The notes beneath the pieces are model-generated. The model did not search any database. It saw only the letters and a program-made list of their open reading frames with translations, and had not been told where the DNA came from. Positions 42,446 through 51,031 of a DNA stretch of 64,000 nucleotides are shown piece by piece. A program made the position numbers and the translations under genes. Position 1 is the stretch's first letter. Each line of letters begins with the position of its first letter. The DNA is taken from assembly GCF_008634025.1 (NCBI RefSeq), contig NZ_PDCM01000001.1:2229501-2293500 (forward strand). Direction: 5' to 3'. Origin of the DNA: Streptomyces albofaciens JCM 4342. GTDB taxonomy: Bacteria > Actinomycetota > Actinomycetes > Streptomycetales > Streptomycetaceae.

Positions 42446-43284
42446 TGGCGAAGCCTTCGCGTCACAAGCGCGGTCCGCTGGCCTCCGTCGGCCTGCACGC
42501 GACCCTTCTGGTGGCCGCCGTCATCGCGGTCTTCCCGCCGCTGTGGCTGCTGGTCACCTCCTTCAAGCCGAAGAACGACGCCTTCACCACCGGTCTGGTC
42601 AGCAACTTCACGTTCGCCAACTACCGGCACGTGGTCGCCGACACCCAGTTCCTGACCTGGTTCGGCAACTCGGTGCTGGTCGTCGGTGTCACCACCGTCC
42701 TCGGCGTCTTCGTCGCCGCCACCACCGGCTACGCCGTCAGCCGCTTCCGCTTCCCCGGCATGCGCCCGCTGATGTGGCTGCTGCTGATCACGCAGATGTT
42801 CCCGGTCGCCGTGCTGATCGTGCCGCTGTACAACCTGATGGCGAGCCTGGGCCTGCTCAACCAGCCGGCCGGCCTGGTCATCACGTACCTGACCATCGCC
42901 GTACCGTTCTGCGCCTGGATGATGAAAGGGTTCTTCGACACCATCCCGGTGGAGATCGACGAAGCCGGACGCGTGGACGGCCTCAACCCCTTCGGCACCT
43001 TCTGGCGCCTGGTCCTGCCGCTCGCCCGCCCCGGCCTGGCCGTCACCGGCTTCTACACCTTCGTGACGGCCTGGGCCGAGGTCGCGTACGCCTCCGCCTT
43101 CATGACCGGCGAGGAGAACCTGACCCTCGCCGGCGGCCTGCAGACCTTCGTCAACCAGTACCTCAACGACTGGGGTTCGATGACCGCCGCCGCCGTGATC
43201 ATCGCGGTGCCCGCGGCCCTGGTCTTCGCCTTCGCCCAGCGCCACCTCGTCGCCGGACTGACCGCCGGCACCACCAAGGGATGA
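42445..43284 (+). CDS. malG: Maltose ABC transporter permease MalG
   Basis: 279 residues. Spans include ATLLVAAVIAVFPPLWLLVTSF and MWLLLITQMFPVAVLIVPLY, and the EAA-like loop is IDEAGRVDGLNPFGTF, with Ile-Asp-Glu-Ala-Gly as in MalG proteins. ATG 42445 and GTG 42442 are consecutive in-frame starts; GGAGAGG at 42431-42437 suits ATG. It overlaps the malF stop by one base. Confidence 0.92.
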   Translation: MAKPSRHKRGPLASVGLHATLLVAAVIAVFPPLWLLVTSFKPKNDAFTTGLVSNFTFANYRHVVADTQFLTWFGNSVLVVGVTTVLGVFVAATTGYAVSRFRFPGMRPLMWLLLITQMFPVAVLIVPLYNLMASLGLLNQPAGLVITYLTIAVPFCAWMMKGFFDTIPVEIDEAGRVDGLNPFGTFWRLVLPLARPGLAVTGFYTFVTAWAEVAYASAFMTGEENLTLAGGLQTFVNQYLNDWGSMTAAAVIIAVPAALVFAFAQRHLVAGLTAGTTKG

Positions 43285-43285
43285 C

Positions 43286-44908
43286 ATGACCACCGAGCAC
43301 AACGACGCCACCGGAGCGACCGCCCCCGCGCCCTCCTCCGACGCCACCCAGTGGTGGCGCGACGCGGTGATCTACCAGGTCTATCCGCGCAGCTTCGCCG
43401 ACGGCAACGGCGACGGCATGGGCGACCTGCCCGGCATCCGCGCCCGCCTGCCCTACCTCAGGGACCTGGGTGTCGACGCCGTCTGGCTCAGCCCCTTCTA
43501 CTCCTCCCCGCAGGCCGACGCCGGTTACGACGTGGCCGACTACCGCGTCATCGACCCGGCCTTCGGCACCCTCGCCGACGCCGAGGCCGTCATCCGCGAC
43601 GCGCACGCCTTGGGGCTGCGCATCATCGTGGACGTGGTCCCCAACCACTGCTCCGACCAGCACGCCTGGTTCCGGCAGGCGCTGGACGAGGGCCCCGGCT
43701 CGACGCTGCGCGAGCGCTTCCACTTCCGCAAGGGACGCGGCGAGAACGGCGAACTCCCGCCGAACGACTGGGAGTCCGTCTTCGGCGGCCCCGCCTGGAC
43801 CCGCGTCGCGGACGGCGAGTGGTACCTCCACCTCTTCGCCCCCGAACAGCCCGACTTCAACTGGGACAGCCCGGCCGTCCAGGACGAGTTCCGCTCCATC
43901 CTGCGCTTCTGGCTCGACCTCGGCGTGGACGGCTTCCGCATCGACGTGGCCCACGGCCTGGTCAAGGCCCCGGGACTGCCCGACATGGGCCGTACCGACC
44001 AGCTCAAACTGCTCGGCAACCAGGTGCTGCCCTTCTTCGACCAGGACGGCGTCCACGAGATCTACCGCTCCTGGCGCAAGGTCCTCGACGAGTACGCGGG
44101 CGAGCGCATCGGCGTCGCGGAGGCCTGGACCCCCAGCGCCGACCGCACCGCCCTCTACCTGCGCCCGGACGAGCTGCACCAGGCGTTCAACTTCCACTAC
44201 CTCGGAACCGGCTGGGACGCCGCCGAACTGCGCGCCGTCATCGACGCCTCCCTCGACGCGATGCGCCCGGTCGGCGCCCCCTCCACCTGGGTCCTGTCCA
44301 ACCACGACGTCGTACGGCACCGCACCCGCCTCGGCGGCGGCGAGCGCCGGGCCCGCGCCGCGGCCCTGCTCATGCTCGCGCTCCCCGGCTCCGCCTACGT
44401 CTACCAGGGCGAGGAACTGGGCCTGCCCGAGGTCACCGACCTGCCCGACGAGGTCCGCCAGGACCCGTCCTTCTTCCGCGCCAACGGCCAGGACGGCCTG
44501 CGCGACGGCTGCCGGGTGCCGATCCCGTGGTCCGGCGACACCGCCCCGTACGGCTTCGGTACGGGCGGCAGCTGGCTGCCGCAGCCGCCGGAGTGGGCAC
44601 GGCTGAGCGTCGCCGCCCAGACCGGCGACCCGGCCTCCGTGCTGGAGCTGTACCGTACGGCGCTCAAGCTCCGCCGCGAGCACCCCGGCCTGGGCGCGGG
44701 CGACGCGGTCCAGTGGCTGGACGCGCCCGAAGGCGTGCTGGCCTTCCGCCGCCCCGGCGGCTTCGTCTGCGTCGTGAACACGACCGCCGAACCGGTACGC
44801 GCCCCGGCCGAGCCGTCCTGGCGCCTGCTGCTGGCCTCGTCCGGCCTGCTCACCGCGGACGACGAGCTGATGGTCCCGGCGGACACCGCCGTGTGGTGGG
44901 AAGCGTGA
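43286..44908 (+). CDS. aglA: Cytoplasmic GH13 alpha-glucosidase (copy 2)
   Basis: 540 residues, same architecture as the glucosidase at 38235-39842. It has WWRDAVIYQVYPRSF, DVVPNHCSDQH, nucleophile GFRIDVAHG near 215, acid/base GVAEAW near 275 and SNHDVV near 338. Most of the barrel is near-identical to copy 1 (for example LPPNDWESVFGGPAWTR in both), with more differences at the termini. It begins one base after malG and so is part of the transporter operon. In copy 1 region I has THis; here the equivalent is Cys (NHCSDQ), a possible specificity difference. Confidence 0.92.
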   Translation: MTTEHNDATGATAPAPSSDATQWWRDAVIYQVYPRSFADGNGDGMGDLPGIRARLPYLRDLGVDAVWLSPFYSSPQADAGYDVADYRVIDPAFGTLADAEAVIRDAHALGLRIIVDVVPNHCSDQHAWFRQALDEGPGSTLRERFHFRKGRGENGELPPNDWESVFGGPAWTRVADGEWYLHLFAPEQPDFNWDSPAVQDEFRSILRFWLDLGVDGFRIDVAHGLVKAPGLPDMGRTDQLKLLGNQVLPFFDQDGVHEIYRSWRKVLDEYAGERIGVAEAWTPSADRTALYLRPDELHQAFNFHYLGTGWDAAELRAVIDASLDAMRPVGAPSTWVLSNHDVVRHRTRLGGGERRARAAALLMLALPGSAYVYQGEELGLPEVTDLPDEVRQDPSFFRANGQDGLRDGCRVPIPWSGDTAPYGFGTGGSWLPQPPEWARLSVAAQTGDPASVLELYRTALKLRREHPGLGAGDAVQWLDAPEGVLAFRRPGGFVCVVNTTAEPVRAPAEPSWRLLLASSGLLTADDELMVPADTAVWWEA

Positions 44909-46041
44909 CGGACCTCCCCGACGTGCCGTCGGCCGGGGGCAACGGCCCCCGGCTGGCGCACATCGCCGCGCAGGCGCAGGTCAGCGAGGCGACGGTCAGC
45001 CGGGTGCTCAACGGGAAGGCGGGCGTGGCCCGGGGTACCCGGCAGCGGGTCCTGGCGGCCCTGGACCTGCTCGGCGGCGAGCGCCCCGTGCGCCTGCGCC
45101 GCACCAGCGCGGGGCTGGTCGGCCTGATCGTCCCGGAGCTGACCAACCCGATCTTCCCGGCCTTCGCCCAGCTCATCGAACAGGCCTTGGCGGGCCACGG
45201 CTACACCCCCGTCCTGTGCACCCAGCTCCCCGGCGGCGCGACGGAGGACGAACTGGTCGAGCAACTGGAGGCCCGCGGCGTCACCGGCATCATCTTCCTC
45301 TCCGGCCTGCACTCCGACAGCACCACCGACCCCGCCCGTTACACCCGCCTCACCGACCGCGGAGTGCCGTACGTCCTCATCAACGGCCACCACGAGGGCA
45401 TCGCCGCCCCCTTCGTCTCCCCGGACGACCGGGCGGCGGCCCGCATGGCCGTACGCCACCTCGCCGAACTCGGCCACCGGAACATCGGCCTGGCCGTCGG
45501 CCCGGCCCGCTACGTACCGTCGCGCCGCAAGGCCGAAGGCTTCGTGGCGGCGCTCACCGACACGCTCGGCCTGCGACGCGAACACGCCGAACGCCTCATC
45601 CGCCACACCCTCTTCGGCGTCGAGGGCGGTCACGCGGCGGCTGCCTCCCTGCTGGACGCCGGCTGTACGGCGATCGTCTGCGGCAGCGACCTGATGGCCC
45701 TCGGCGTCGTCCGCGCGGCCCGGCAGCGCGGCCTCGACGTACCGGGCGGGGTCTCGGTCATCGGCTTCGACGACTCCCAGCTCATCGCGTTCACCGACCC
45801 GCCGCTGACCACCGTCCGCCAGCCGGTGCGGGCGATGGCCACGGCCGCCGTGGACGCGCTGATCGAGGAGGTCCGCGCGCGTGCGGACGGCGACCGGCCG
45901 CCGGACCGCCACACGGAGTTCGTCTTCCAGCCGGAGCTGGTGGTACGGGGCTCGACGGCCCCGGCCGCTGCGGTCGGGGCCGCCGATTCCCCGGCGGGCC
46001 GGGTCAGTGGTCCGGCGGAAGACGCAGGCGCCCGGAGATGA
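44905..46041 (+). CDS. LacI-family repressor, MalR-like (copy 2)
   Basis: 378 residues. The helix-turn-helix (HIAAQAQVSEATVSRVLNGK) begins about 16 residues later than in copy 1 because of an N-terminal extension. The sensor domain matches copy 1 motif by motif: LVGLIVPELTNPIFPAFAQ, FISPDD as FVSPDD, SVIGFDDSQLIAFTDPPL. The GTG at 44905 overlaps the glucosidase stop, so it is co-expressed with the operon it probably controls, unlike classical divergent malR. Its 3' end overlaps the convergent ANTAR gene by 38 bases. Confidence 0.9.
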   Translation: MTDLPDVPSAGGNGPRLAHIAAQAQVSEATVSRVLNGKAGVARGTRQRVLAALDLLGGERPVRLRRTSAGLVGLIVPELTNPIFPAFAQLIEQALAGHGYTPVLCTQLPGGATEDELVEQLEARGVTGIIFLSGLHSDSTTDPARYTRLTDRGVPYVLINGHHEGIAAPFVSPDDRAAARMAVRHLAELGHRNIGLAVGPARYVPSRRKAEGFVAALTDTLGLRREHAERLIRHTLFGVEGGHAAAASLLDAGCTAIVCGSDLMALGVVRAARQRGLDVPGGVSVIGFDDSQLIAFTDPPLTTVRQPVRAMATAAVDALIEEVRARADGDRPPDRHTEFVFQPELVVRGSTAPAAAVGAADSPAGRVSGPAEDAGARR

Positions 46042-46705
46042 CGGTGCGGGCGACGTGCAGCAGGGGCAGGTCGTGGCGCCAGGCGTGGGCGCGCAGCCGT
46101 ACCAGGGCTTCGTCGATGCTCACGTCGAGCTGGGCGGTGAGCATGCCGGCGGCCTGATGTACGGCGGCGCGGTGCAGGGCCGGACCGTCCGACCCGGTGG
46201 CCAGGGCGTGGGCCGGGGTGTGCAGCAGCAGTTCCAGTGCCACGCGGGCGAACCGGCTGAGGTCCTGGCACTGGGGGGCGGGGAAGGGGCCGGGGGCGAT
46301 GCGGTAGCCGGTCAGGACACCGGCGGTGGCGGCGCCCAGCAGGAGCGGCTCGGCGATGACGGCACGGGCCGGTGTACGGGACGCGGCGGGAGCGAACAGC
46401 GGCCAGCGGCCGTTGGGGGCGGCGCCCAGGTCGGTCTCGATGACGGTGCGCCCGGACCTGGCGGCCTCCAGGGTGGGGCCTTCGCCGAGGGTGTACTGCA
46501 GGTCCTCCAGTTCCGGGCCGAGCGGATCGGCGGGATCGGCCCACAGCAGTTCCAGCATGCCGCGCCGGGAGCGCAGGGCGAGGGTCAGGGCGTCGAGGCG
46601 CAGGAGCCGGGCGGCCTCGGCCGCCGGCGCGTCGGTCAGGTCGCCGCCGGTGTCGGCGGCCCGGCGCAGACTGTCCAGGAGATCGGTGAACTCACCGCGG
46701 ATCAT
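46004..46705 (-). CDS. GAF-ANTAR domain RNA-binding regulator
   Basis: 233 residues. A GAF-like sensor (about 20-165: LYTLGEGP-type YTLGEGPTLEA, WPLFAPAA) is followed by a C-terminal ANTAR domain (HQAAGMLTAQLDVSIDEALVRLRAHAW). ANTAR proteins bind dual-hairpin RNAs and act as antiterminators. The ATG at 46705 follows GGGGGGAC. A second GAF-ANTAR gene lies directly upstream on the same strand, so these are tandem paralogues. Confidence 0.85.
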   Translation of the reverse strand: MIRGEFTDLLDSLRRAADTGGDLTDAPAAEAARLLRLDALTLALRSRRGMLELLWADPADPLGPELEDLQYTLGEGPTLEAARSGRTVIETDLGAAPNGRWPLFAPAASRTPARAVIAEPLLLGAATAGVLTGYRIAPGPFPAPQCQDLSRFARVALELLLHTPAHALATGSDGPALHRAAVHQAAGMLTAQLDVSIDEALVRLRAHAWRHDLPLLHVARTVISGRLRLPPDH

Positions 46706-46769
46706 CACACGTCCCCCCCCTGGGCCGAGCAGGGGGGCAGAGAAACAACCGGCGTTGACGGGCCCCGGC

Positions 46770-47514
46770 TCATCGAGCGGGGGCGAGCAGGTCGGCGGGT
46801 ACGTCGCCCCGGGTGATCCGGGCCGACAGGTCGGTGAGTTTCTGCTGCCGGGAGCGGGCATGGGCGCGCAGCCGCTGGAACGCCTCGTCCATGCCGATGC
46901 CCAGGCGGGCGGAGAGCACCCCCTTGGCCTGTTCGATGACCAGGCGGCTGTCCAGCGCCGTCTGCAACTGGTCGAGCACCTGGTCCTTGTCGGCCAGTTG
47001 CTGCCGGAAGGCGAGGGCCGCACCGGCGGCGTCGGCGAGTGTCTGCGCCAGCCGCAGGTCCCGGTCGCCGAGGTAGGGCGGTCCGGCCATGAGCAGGTTC
47101 AGGGCGCCCCAGGGACAGCTGCGGCAGGCGCAGGTTCACCGCGGCCACCGCTCTGATCCCGGCCCGGCGGGCACGGGGGGCGAAGCGCGGCCACCGGATG
47201 CTGCCCGGCGGCTCGGTCAGCGAGAGCACCGGCAGCGGGCGGCGGGAGCGGGCACTGTCGAGGCAGGGGCCCTCGTTCAGCTCGCTCTGTTCCTCCTCCA
47301 GGGCCAGGCACAGTTCGTCGGACGCGGTGACGTACACGACGCTGGTGCCGTCCGGCTCCAGGACGGTGATACCGGCGCTGCGTACGGGCAGCAGGGCGAC
47401 CGCCTGGGCGGTCAGGTCGTGCAGCAGCTCCAGCGGGTCGAAGCCCGCGCGGCGGCGCGCGAGGCTGAGCACGCCGTGCGCGATCAGTACTTCGCGGTCG
47501 GTGGTGGTGGTCAT
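46770..47514 (-). pseudogene. GAF-ANTAR regulator with a one-base frameshift
   Basis: The first frame (47514 to about 47110) encodes a GAF domain (ALLPVRSAGITVLEPDG, LNEGPCLDSA, RWPRFAPRA) to LRLPQLSLG. The rest (PYLGDRDLRLAQTLADAAGAA and an ANTAR domain, VIEQAKGVLSARLGIGMDEAF) continues in another frame to the stop at 46770. Deleting one base from the run of four C (G on the coding strand) at 47107-47110 would restore SLGALNLLMAGPPYLGDRD, the expected family sequence. It is either a real inactivation or a sequencing error in a homopolymer; both halves keep normal codon bias, so the change is recent. Confidence 0.8.
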
Positions 47515-47904
47515 ACGGCGCCTGCCAATCGGCCGGCACCCGTCCCATGACGGCGGCGGGGTCAGGGCTGCGTCCGGCGGCGGGAGGTCGTCGGCCCCTC
47601 ACTCAGGCCATGTCGCGCCCGCTGACGAGAACTTCGCTGCTCGCCTCCCCTTCTTGGCTCGCCCGCCCGAGACCGCCGCGTCGGCCGGTTCCACGCAGCC
47701 CGGACGGCCTCACGGTGCGGTCGGGCAGCTACCCGTTCTCCGGGCTTCGAAACCGATGCCGTTCGGTGTTCGCGTCCGTATGTGTCCGCCTCGGCGTGTG
47801 CGCGGTGAGGCTTCGCAGGGATCAACGCAAATGACAGGATGACCCTCCGCGGCGGCCTTCAGCCGCGCCGCCGCAGCCACCACGGGAAAGGTGCCGGACG
47901 AACC
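47515..47904. other. Intergenic region, 390 bases, no gene seen
   Basis: This lies between divergent starts. Frames here lack coding bias and ribosome-binding sites. A GCGGCG/CGCCGC hairpin lies near 47850-47878, just before the start of the gene at 47905. Promoters for both neighbours must lie here but I cannot assign them. Confidence 0.5.
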
Positions 47905-48570
47905 ATGGCCATCATCCACCACACCACCCTCTCGCCCACCAAACTGGAACTGCTCGCCCCCTGGCTCCTCAACCAGCCCTGGTACGCGGGCGACGGCCGC
48001 GCGCCGGAGCTGACCAAGGCGGGCGGCTTCCGGCTCGACGACCCGGAGGGGGCGGTCGGCATGGAGTTCATGGTGGCCACCGACACGGCCGGACCCGAAC
48101 CGGTCACCTACCACGTCCCGTTCACCTACCGGGGCGCGCCCCTGGGCGGCGCCGGCCACGCGCTGGTCGGCACGCTCGAACACGGCGTACTGGGCAAGCG
48201 CTGGGTCTACGACGGCACCCACGACCCGGTCCTCGCGACCCAGCTCTTCGCCTGCCTCACCGGCACGGCCGCCCCGCAGGCCCAGAGCGAGACCGACGCC
48301 CTCGACCCCACCGTCCTCCCGCACTTCGCGGAAACCGGACACGAGGGGGCCACGGGGCCCGAGTCGGTGACGCAGGGCGAGGCTGCGACCGACATCCACA
48401 TCCAGTCGTCCCGCCCGCTGGTCCTGCGGGTCCACCGGGTGCTGACGGCGGGGGAGGAGGCGGCCGGCGGGACGCTCGGCCACATCAGCGCCACGTGGAC
48501 GGACACGGCGGGGGAGAAGGTACGGGGTGTGTTCGTCACGGCGCATGAGCGCGGGGAACCCGGCAGGTGA
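47905..48570 (+). CDS. Maltokinase N-terminal cap-like domain protein
   Basis: 221 residues. It opens HHTTLSPTKLELLAPWLLNQPWY, like the N-terminal cap of bacterial maltokinases (Mak_N_cap), then PFTYRGAPLGG and LEHGVLGKRWVYDGTHDP. The kinase lobes are absent, so it is a stand-alone cap-like protein and not a maltokinase. GGGAAAGG lies 13 bases upstream of the ATG. Its function is unknown; the nearby maltose genes may be coincidence. The 3' end overlaps the convergent methyltransferase by 35 bases. Confidence 0.75.
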   Translation: MAIIHHTTLSPTKLELLAPWLLNQPWYAGDGRAPELTKAGGFRLDDPEGAVGMEFMVATDTAGPEPVTYHVPFTYRGAPLGGAGHALVGTLEHGVLGKRWVYDGTHDPVLATQLFACLTGTAAPQAQSETDALDPTVLPHFAETGHEGATGPESVTQGEAATDIHIQSSRPLVLRVHRVLTAGEEAAGGTLGHISATWTDTAGEKVRGVFVTAHERGEPGR

Positions 48571-49276
48571 TCAGTGCGGCGTGCGGGCAGCGCAGGTACG
48601 GGGACCAGAAGTCGGTGCCGTACGAGCGGAGGGCGGCGGGGGACACCCGGAAGGGGTGCCAGTCGATGCCCGTGAACCCCGCGTCGGCCAGGGCTCGTCG
48701 CAGGGAGCCCCGGGTCCAGTAGCGTGCCGCGACATCGACCTCGTACGCGTCGAAGCACAGCTCCAGGGTGATCCGTGAGGCGTCCGCGCGGGGCTCGTCC
48801 TCGTGCAGCCGGATGCCGTACCGCTCGTAATAGGCGGGATCGCCGTCGTAGTCGGGATTGACCGGCAGGGCCACGAACAGGCCGCCCGGGACCAGTGCCC
48901 GGGCGGCCACCGCGCACAGTCCGACCAGTTCGGCGTAGGTCGTCGCGTACGGCAGCACGTACACGCCGAGCGCGATGTCGAACGCGCCGTCCGCGGGCGG
49001 CTCGGTCGTGTACCGGATGCCGAGCGGTTCCCAGGCCTCCCGCTCCGCCGCGTGCGCGATCATGCCCGCGGAGATGTCGTACCCGACCACCCGCCCGGCA
49101 CCGGCCCGCCTGAGCATCCGGCAGTACTGACCGGTGCCGCAGCCGATGTCCAGCACGGACCGGCCGCCGAGGCCGCCCAGCAGTTCCCGCACCGAGTACG
49201 ACTCCAGGTCCCGCCGCCACGGCAGCTCGGCCATGTCCTCGTACAACCGGGCCAGCGCGTCGAACTGGCTGCGCAT
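48536..49276 (-). CDS. Class I SAM-dependent methyltransferase
   Basis: 246 residues: VLDIGCGTGQYCRML is motif I, VVGYDISAGMI motif II, and LVPGGLFVALPV motif III. DALARLYEDMAELPWRRDLE at the start resembles ubiE-like small-molecule methyltransferases. It begins at ATG 49276, 10 bases downstream of the EF-hand gene on the same strand, so the two are probably co-transcribed. The substrate is unknown. Confidence 0.85.
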   Translation of the reverse strand: MRSQFDALARLYEDMAELPWRRDLESYSVRELLGGLGGRSVLDIGCGTGQYCRMLRRAGAGRVVGYDISAGMIAHAAEREAWEPLGIRYTTEPPADGAFDIALGVYVLPYATTYAELVGLCAVAARALVPGGLFVALPVNPDYDGDPAYYERYGIRLHEDEPRADASRITLELCFDAYEVDVAARYWTRGSLRRALADAGFTGIDWHPFRVSPAALRSYGTDFWSPYLRCPHAALITCRVPRAHAP

Positions 49277-49285
49277 CGCGTGCCG

Positions 49286-49843
49286 CTAACCCGCCGCGAG
49301 CGGCGACCCGAGCAGCCAGTTGCCCGGGGCCTCCGGGTCCGGGCTCAGGTAGAACTCCTCGATCGCCGTACGGAACTCCGCGTGGCTGATGGCCCCGCTG
49401 CCGTCCCGGTCCAGCCGCCGGAAGGCGGGCTGCGAGGTCGCCGGGTCGACGCCGAGCGCGTCGTACATGCGTACGTACTCGTCGGCGGTGAGCTGCCCGC
49501 TGCCGTCCGTGTCGAGTGCGCTCATCAGCGCGTCCACGATGGCCAGTACGACGTGCTCGAACGTCTTCGGCTCGGTCACCTGCGAACGCATCAGGTCGAT
49601 GAACGTCCGGCGCGCGACCCGCCCTTCACCGTCCACGCCACCCGCGTCGCGCAGCACGTCCCACCACCGCATGAAGGCGTCACGCATCGCGGTCCGGTTC
49701 CCGGTGTCCCCGGGCCGGACCAGCGCCGTGAACATCCCGGCCATCTGCTCGAAGTCCTCGCGGGTCAGCCAGCCGTCCTCGGTCCGGTCGAACCAGTCGA
49801 AGAGCATGCTGAACTTCCGGTCGAGGGTGTCGTACGCCGCCAT
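49286..49843 (-). CDS. EF-hand calcium-binding protein (calerythrin-like)
   Basis: 185 residues with calcium loops at 19-30 (DRTEDGWLTRED), 111-122 (DTDGSGQLTADE) and 145-156 (DRDGSGAISHAE). A degenerate loop near 66-81 (AGGVDGEGRVAR) is out of register. This 1-3-4 pattern with a weak second hand matches actinobacterial calerythrin-type sarcoplasmic proteins. Cytoplasmic, no signal. ATG 49843 is preferred to 49903 because the family starts near there. It is a likely calcium buffer or sensor; its partner is unknown. Confidence 0.88.
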   Translation of the reverse strand: MAAYDTLDRKFSMLFDWFDRTEDGWLTREDFEQMAGMFTALVRPGDTGNRTAMRDAFMRWWDVLRDAGGVDGEGRVARRTFIDLMRSQVTEPKTFEHVVLAIVDALMSALDTDGSGQLTADEYVRMYDALGVDPATSQPAFRRLDRDGSGAISHAEFRTAIEEFYLSPDPEAPGNWLLGSPLAAG

Positions 49844-50052
49844 GGAACCCACCGTCCTCTCGCGGTGGCCCTGGGGCAGGGCCGCGTCCCATGCAACTGC
49901 CAATGGGGGTGGCGGTCAACGACGGTGCGCGTCAGGTTGCGTAGGGGGAAGACCCGTACGGCATCCGGCGGGGCGAGGGGGTGGAAGGCGACTTCCATAC
50001 GGCCGCCGCCTTCCAGACCGCTGTGCTTGTGCCTGCGCCAGGTGTGTTCCAC
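49765..50052 (-). CDS. Possible degenerate DUF397-like small protein
   Basis: A frame starting GTG 50052 reads TWRRHKHSGLEGGGRMEVA, then DAVRVFPLRN. This has the DUF397 outline: a Trp, an S-G pair, a Gly pair, then EVA and a VR segment. DUF397 genes usually follow WhiJ-like XRE genes, as here. Against it, the usual Cys is Met, the frame overlaps the XRE 3' end by 121 bases and the EF-hand gene by 79, and the ribosome-binding site is weak. Confidence 0.3.
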   Translation of the reverse strand: MEHTWRRHKHSGLEGGGRMEVAFHPLAPPDAVRVFPLRNLTRTVVDRHPHWQLHGTRPCPRATARGRWVPWRRTTPSTGSSACSSTGSTGPRTAG

Positions 50053-50888
50053 GGTGTGGCCAGTTTCTCGCGCATTTGCTTCAGCAGCGCAACGGATGCA
50101 TCGGGCGAGAGCGCCTGCGAGCGCATCTTCGCATAGCGCTGGGTCAGCGTACTGACGTCTCCGGGGTCGGCGATCAGTTCACTGAATCGCTGGCCTTCGA
50201 CGTAGCCGAGCCAGCCGTTGTCGTGGGTCTCCATGATTTGCAGCGGGCCGTCATAACCTGCATGGTCCGGCTGCCACAGTGGCATGATCTGGAAGGTTAC
50301 GTTCGGCAGCTCGATGCACTCGAGCAGGTGCTCCATGAGCTTTCTGTTGACGCTGGGGCCCCCAATCTGCCTGCTCAAAACGGCTTGTTCGACGATGAAG
50401 CTGAGTGTGCATGTCGGCTCGCGACGCAGTAGCGCCTGGCGGGCCAGCCCGGCGGTGACCCAGCGTTCCACCTGGTCTTCGGATGACAAGGGTGGCGTGT
50501 TCCTCATGATTGCGCGCATGTATGCCTCGGTTTGAAGGAGGACCGGGACCACACGGCATTCGTATGTGCACTGGCTGAGTGCGCTTGCCTCCATGTCCGC
50601 CCAGATTTGGGTCCAGTTCGGCGGGGCCGGGTTCCGGGACAGATGCTTCGCCGCAGCTTTCAACACTCCGAAGGAGTTCAAGGTCCGCTCGGCCCGTTCG
50701 ACGAACCCCTCCGGCGGGAACCGGCGGCCTTGCTCGATCGAGGCGATGGTCTGCGGAGAGAATCGCACCAGAGGTGCAAACCCTTCCTGGGTCAGCCCGG
50801 CGCGTTCCCGGAAGATCTTCACCACGGCACCGAAGAATTTCAGTCCGTTCGACGGTACCGGCATTCCCATGCCCCGACTGCCGCCCAT
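49932..50888 (-). CDS. XRE-family regulator with DUF5753 domain (WhiJ-like)
   Basis: 318 residues. The helix-turn-helix LTQEGFAPLVRFSPQTIASIEQGRRFPP lies at about 32-59. The DUF5753 effector domain follows (WADMEASALSQCTYECRVVPVLLQTEAYMRAIM, QAVLSRQIGG, PLQIMETHDNGWLGYVEG), a layout shared with Scr1/WhiJ. ATG 50888 has GGAGG 8 bases upstream. The last 35 residues are atypical and overlap a possible DUF397 frame. It is divergent from an anti-sigma-like ATPase gene, the WhiJ/AbaA-type pairing. Third positions are less GC-rich than in neighbours. Confidence 0.85.
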   Translation of the reverse strand: MGGSRGMGMPVPSNGLKFFGAVVKIFRERAGLTQEGFAPLVRFSPQTIASIEQGRRFPPEGFVERAERTLNSFGVLKAAAKHLSRNPAPPNWTQIWADMEASALSQCTYECRVVPVLLQTEAYMRAIMRNTPPLSSEDQVERWVTAGLARQALLRREPTCTLSFIVEQAVLSRQIGGPSVNRKLMEHLLECIELPNVTFQIMPLWQPDHAGYDGPLQIMETHDNGWLGYVEGQRFSELIADPGDVSTLTQRYAKMRSQALSPDASVALLKQMREKLATPWNTPGAGTSTAVWKAAAVWKSPSTPSPRRMPYGSSPYAT

Positions 50889-50964
50889 TCGGGCCACCTC
50901 CAGTGTTCGTGCGCAACTCGGCCATGGTCACTGTCGGTGATTCACGATGTCCACCCTGCGTACT

Positions 50965-50984
50965 CGTACAGTTACGTCTGTACG
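50965..50984. promoter_or_regulatory. Perfect dyad between the WhiJ-like and ATPase genes
   Basis: CGTACAG-N6-CTGTACG, a perfect 7-bp dyad in the 143-base divergent intergenic region, well placed for the XRE protein to bind. Confidence 0.55.
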
Positions 50985-51031
50985 GGCTGGAAGCCTGGTC
51001 ACCGGAGTCGTACACGCGGAACCGTGGTTCC

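Noticed and set aside
47099..47602. Frames overlapping the broken GAF-ANTAR gene as separate short genes.
   Set aside because: The two halves make one known domain architecture once a single base is removed; extra genes are not needed.
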